From contig PMBV01000206.1 of assembly GCA_003153055.1 (NCBI GenBank), positions 1-14,056 on the forward strand: a DNA stretch of 14,056 nucleotides, written 5' to 3'. This document shows positions 12,072 to 14,056 of the stretch, one piece after another. Source of the stretch: Myxococcales bacterium. Its GTDB lineage: Bacteria > Myxococcota > Myxococcia > Myxococcales > Myxococcaceae. The translations under genes and the position numbers were made by a program. Below the pieces are notes generated by a model. It saw only the letters and a list, made by a program, of their open reading frames with translations, ran no database searches and was not told the DNA's origin. The stretch's first letter is position 1. Each line of letters starts with the position of its first letter.

Positions 12072-13625
12072 ATGATCGAACCTCGTCGGCGCACCGGCGG
12101 CATTCTCCTGCACCCGACCTCGTTCCCCTCGCCCTTCGGCATCGGCGACCTCGGCCCCGAGGCCCACGCCTTTGTCGACTTTCTCGCACGGGCTGGCCAG
12201 GGGCTGTGGCAGGTGTTGCCGCTGGTGCCGACGGGCTACGGCGACTCGCCCTACCAGGGGCTCGGTGCGATGGCGGGCAACCCGCTCCTGGTGAGCCCCG
12301 ACGTCCTCGTGCAGGAGGGCCTCCTCAAAGTCGAGGAGCTCACCCAAGCACCGGTCGATTCCGAGGAGGTGGACTTCGGCGCCGTCATCGCCTGGAAGAC
12401 GAGGCTCCTCGGGCACGTCGCCGAGCGGTTCGACGCGCGGGCCACCATCGAGCGCCGTCGGGCCTTCGAGGGCTTTCTCGAGGCCCAGGGCTGGCTACCC
12501 GACTTCGCGCTGTTCGCCACGCTCAAGCAGGCCCACGGGGGGCGCGCGTGGACCCAGTGGGACCCGGAGCTCGTGGCGAGGAGGCCAGAAGCCCTCGAGC
12601 GCGCCCGGCAGAGGTTCGGGCCCCAGCTTCGCGCCCAGGCGCTGGCCCAGTTCTTCTTCGCCGAGCAGTGGGTCGCGCTCCGCCGACGCTGCGAGGCGCA
12701 GGGCGTCAGGCTGGTGGGCGACCTGCCCATCTACCCGGCCCTCGACAGCGCGGAGGTTTGGGCGAGGCGGGAACTCTTCGAGCTCGACGAGCAGGGTGCT
12801 CCCACGCTCGTCGCCGGAGTCCCGCCCGACTACTTCAGCACTGACGGGCAACGCTGGGGGAACCCGCTCTACCGGTGGGCCGATTCCCCCGAGGCGTGCG
12901 TGGCCTTCTTCGTCGAGCGGGCCCGGGCGGTGGCGGAGCAGGTCGACCTTGTACGGCTCGATCACTTCCGTGGCCTCGAGGCCTACTGGGCCATTCCCGC
13001 CGACGCTCCCACCGCGGCTTCGGGCCAGTGGCAACCAGGGCCCGGCGCGGCGCTCCTCTCTGCTTTGCAGACCGCGCTGGGCGGCCTCCCCTTCATCGCC
13101 GAGAACCTGGGCGTCATCACCGAGGCGGTCGAGTCGCTGCGGCGAAGCTACCGACTCCCGGGCATGGCCGTGCTTCAGTTCGCTTTCGGTACGGACCCAC
13201 AGGCCGTGAGCTTTCGCCCCCACGGCTACGGGCGAGACCTCGTCGCGTACACCGGGACGCATGACAACGACACTACGCTGGGGTGGTGGCAGAGCGACGG
13301 AGGCGACTCCACCCGCTCGGCCGACGAGGTGCGGCGGGAGAAGGACTTCGCTCTCCGCTACCTGAACACGCAGGGCGACGAGATGAACTGGGTGCTGCTC
13401 CGGGCGCTGTGGGCGTCGGTGGCCGACACGGCGGTGGCCCCGCTCCAAGACGTGCTTGGCCTGGGCAGCCGGGCTCGCATGAATCGACCCTCCACGCCCA
13501 GTGGGAACTGGCGCTGGCGGTTCACCCGGGGCGCGCTCACCGAGGTGCTGGCCGATCGCCTGGGCGAGCTATCGGCGCTCTACGAACGAACGGCCCCGGG
13601 GGCCCGCGTGAGCTCGAACCAGTAG
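12072..13625 (+). CDS. malQ: 4-alpha-glucanotransferase (amylomaltase)
   Basis: The 517-residue GH77 enzyme transfers alpha-1,4-glucan segments between malto-oligosaccharides or to glucose, in the cytoplasm, as part of glycogen/maltodextrin turnover. The N-terminus RRTGGILLHPTSFPSPFGIG-DLG and the block WQVLPLVPTGYGDSPYQG are standard for the family. Catalytic residues are all present: nucleophile Asp297 in RLDHFRG, acid/base Glu344 in FIAENLG and Asp398 in GTHDND, nearly the same numbers as in bacterial amylomaltases of about 500 residues. ATG at 12072 is preferred over the GTG at 12069 because TGAGG at 12063-12067 is properly spaced; that site overlaps the stop codon of the channel-like gene. 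It is convergent with the trehalose synthase gene, the 3' ends overlapping by 46 bp. Length and motifs are fully typical. Confidence 0.96.
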   Translation: MIEPRRRTGGILLHPTSFPSPFGIGDLGPEAHAFVDFLARAGQGLWQVLPLVPTGYGDSPYQGLGAMAGNPLLVSPDVLVQEGLLKVEELTQAPVDSEEVDFGAVIAWKTRLLGHVAERFDARATIERRRAFEGFLEAQGWLPDFALFATLKQAHGGRAWTQWDPELVARRPEALERARQRFGPQLRAQALAQFFFAEQWVALRRRCEAQGVRLVGDLPIYPALDSAEVWARRELFELDEQGAPTLVAGVPPDYFSTDGQRWGNPLYRWADSPEACVAFFVERARAVAEQVDLVRLDHFRGLEAYWAIPADAPTAASGQWQPGPGAALLSALQTALGGLPFIAENLGVITEAVESLRRSYRLPGMAVLQFAFGTDPQAVSFRPHGYGRDLVAYTGTHDNDTTLGWWQSDGGDSTRSADEVRREKDFALRYLNTQGDEMNWVLLRALWASVADTAVAPLQDVLGLGSRARMNRPSTPSGNWRWRFTRGALTEVLADRLGELSALYERTAPGARVSSNQ

Positions 13626-14056
13626 AAGCCGTAGGCCCCCAGCGACAGGAAGTAGGGTGCTTTCCCGATGGTTGGGAAGGGCGTGAAGCCGAGGAGCTCG
13701 GTGGGCGTGGCTCCCTCGAAGGCCGAGAGATCGAGCTCGGCCGGCTGGGCGTGGCGTGAGAAGTTGGCCACGCAGAGAATGACGTCGTCACCCCACCGGC
13801 GCACATAGGCCATGACGCGCGGGTTCTCGACGTCGACGAACTCGAGGGTGCCTCGCCCGAAGACGCGGAACTGCTTCCGCAGGCGGATCATATTGCGCAT
13901 CCAGTGGAGCAGGGACGACGGGTCTCGCTCCTGGGCCTCGACGTTGACGGCCGAGGCTCCGTAGACCGGATCGCTGATCGGCTGCGAGTAGAGGGCGGTC
14001 GGGTCGGCCTTCGAGAAACCGGCGTTGCGATCGCTGCTCCACTGCATCGGCGTGCG
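13580..14056 (-). CDS. treS: Trehalose synthase (maltose alpha-D-glucosyltransferase), C-terminal part
   Basis: The frame is open to the window edge, so the 5' part lies beyond base 14056; 158 residues are visible. The first visible residues RTPMQWSSDRNAGFS and then DPVYG, VNVEAQERDPSSLLHWMRNM, RLRKQFRVFGRGTLEF, ILCVANFSRHAQPAELDL and GFYWFEL follow the C-terminal part of the GH13 domain and the C-terminal beta domain of TreS closely. The enzyme interconverts maltose and trehalose. Stopping right after GFYWFELTRAPGAVRS indicates that there is no fused maltokinase domain, unlike some fused versions. It converges on malQ, linking maltodextrin turnover to trehalose. Oligo-1,6-glucosidase is a less likely alternative because the VNVEAQ and GFYWF blocks are TreS-like. 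Confidence 0.92.
   Translation of the reverse strand, partial: RTPMQWSSDRNAGFSKADPTALYSQPISDPVYGASAVNVEAQERDPSSLLHWMRNMIRLRKQFRVFGRGTLEFVDVENPRVMAYVRRWGDDVILCVANFSRHAQPAELDLSAFEGATPTELLGFTPFPTIGKAPYFLSLGAYGFYWFELTRAPGAVRS

Noticed and set aside
10874..12844. Long plus-strand open frame of 656 codons
   Set aside because: It crosses the toxin gene, the duplicated relic, the channel-like gene and malQ out of frame, with low-complexity Arg/Gly/Ala-rich translation. The genes in other frames explain the DNA.

Overview
The window is GC-rich, gene-dense bacterial chromosome with short intergenic gaps, mostly clear Shine-Dalgarno sites and strong G/C bias at third codon positions. Large lipoproteins with Ig-like repeats, exported proteins of modest conservation and a long DmdC-type acyl-CoA dehydrogenase suggest a delta-proteobacterium of the Myxococcota. 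That placement is inference from gene content; no rRNA or other marker gene is present.

Left block (1-3317, + strand): the C-terminal part of a FATP/FadD6-type long-chain acyl-CoA synthetase (cut by the window edge), a 606-residue acyl-CoA dehydrogenase and a PlsC-like acyltransferase. Together they look like a fatty acyl activation, oxidation and re-esterification cluster. A strong GC-rich hairpin lies between the last two genes.

Envelope block (3318-8250, + strand): an AT-rich promoter island with nested inverted repeats precedes a 1014-residue lipoprotein with SbsA-like Ig domains. This overlaps by ATGA an OmpW-family outer-membrane barrel, followed by a secreted START/SRPBCC-fold protein, so the block encodes outer-membrane and periplasmic proteins. 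A small minus-strand membrane protein with a CPLC motif (8231-8527) overlaps the END of the START gene and is divergent from an exported single-domain rhodanese (8603-8959).

Sugar/osmolyte block (9012-14056): a glycosyltransferase-like protein whose expected metal-binding motif appears eroded, a multi-helix mechanosensitive-channel-like membrane protein, MalQ (4-alpha-glucanotransferase, all three catalytic acids visible) and, convergent with it, the C-terminus of trehalose synthase TreS. The theme is alpha-glucan/trehalose metabolism and osmotic adaptation.

The most unusual structure sits inside this block. A toxin-antitoxin module of HigBA type (minus strand, toxin gene first) lies between the glycosyltransferase and the channel-like gene, flanked by direct repeats of the 3' end of the glycosyltransferase gene. 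The left copy is the intact gene end; the right copy carries a 79-bp internal deletion and forms part of the ribosome binding site of the channel-like gene. No integrase or transposase is visible.
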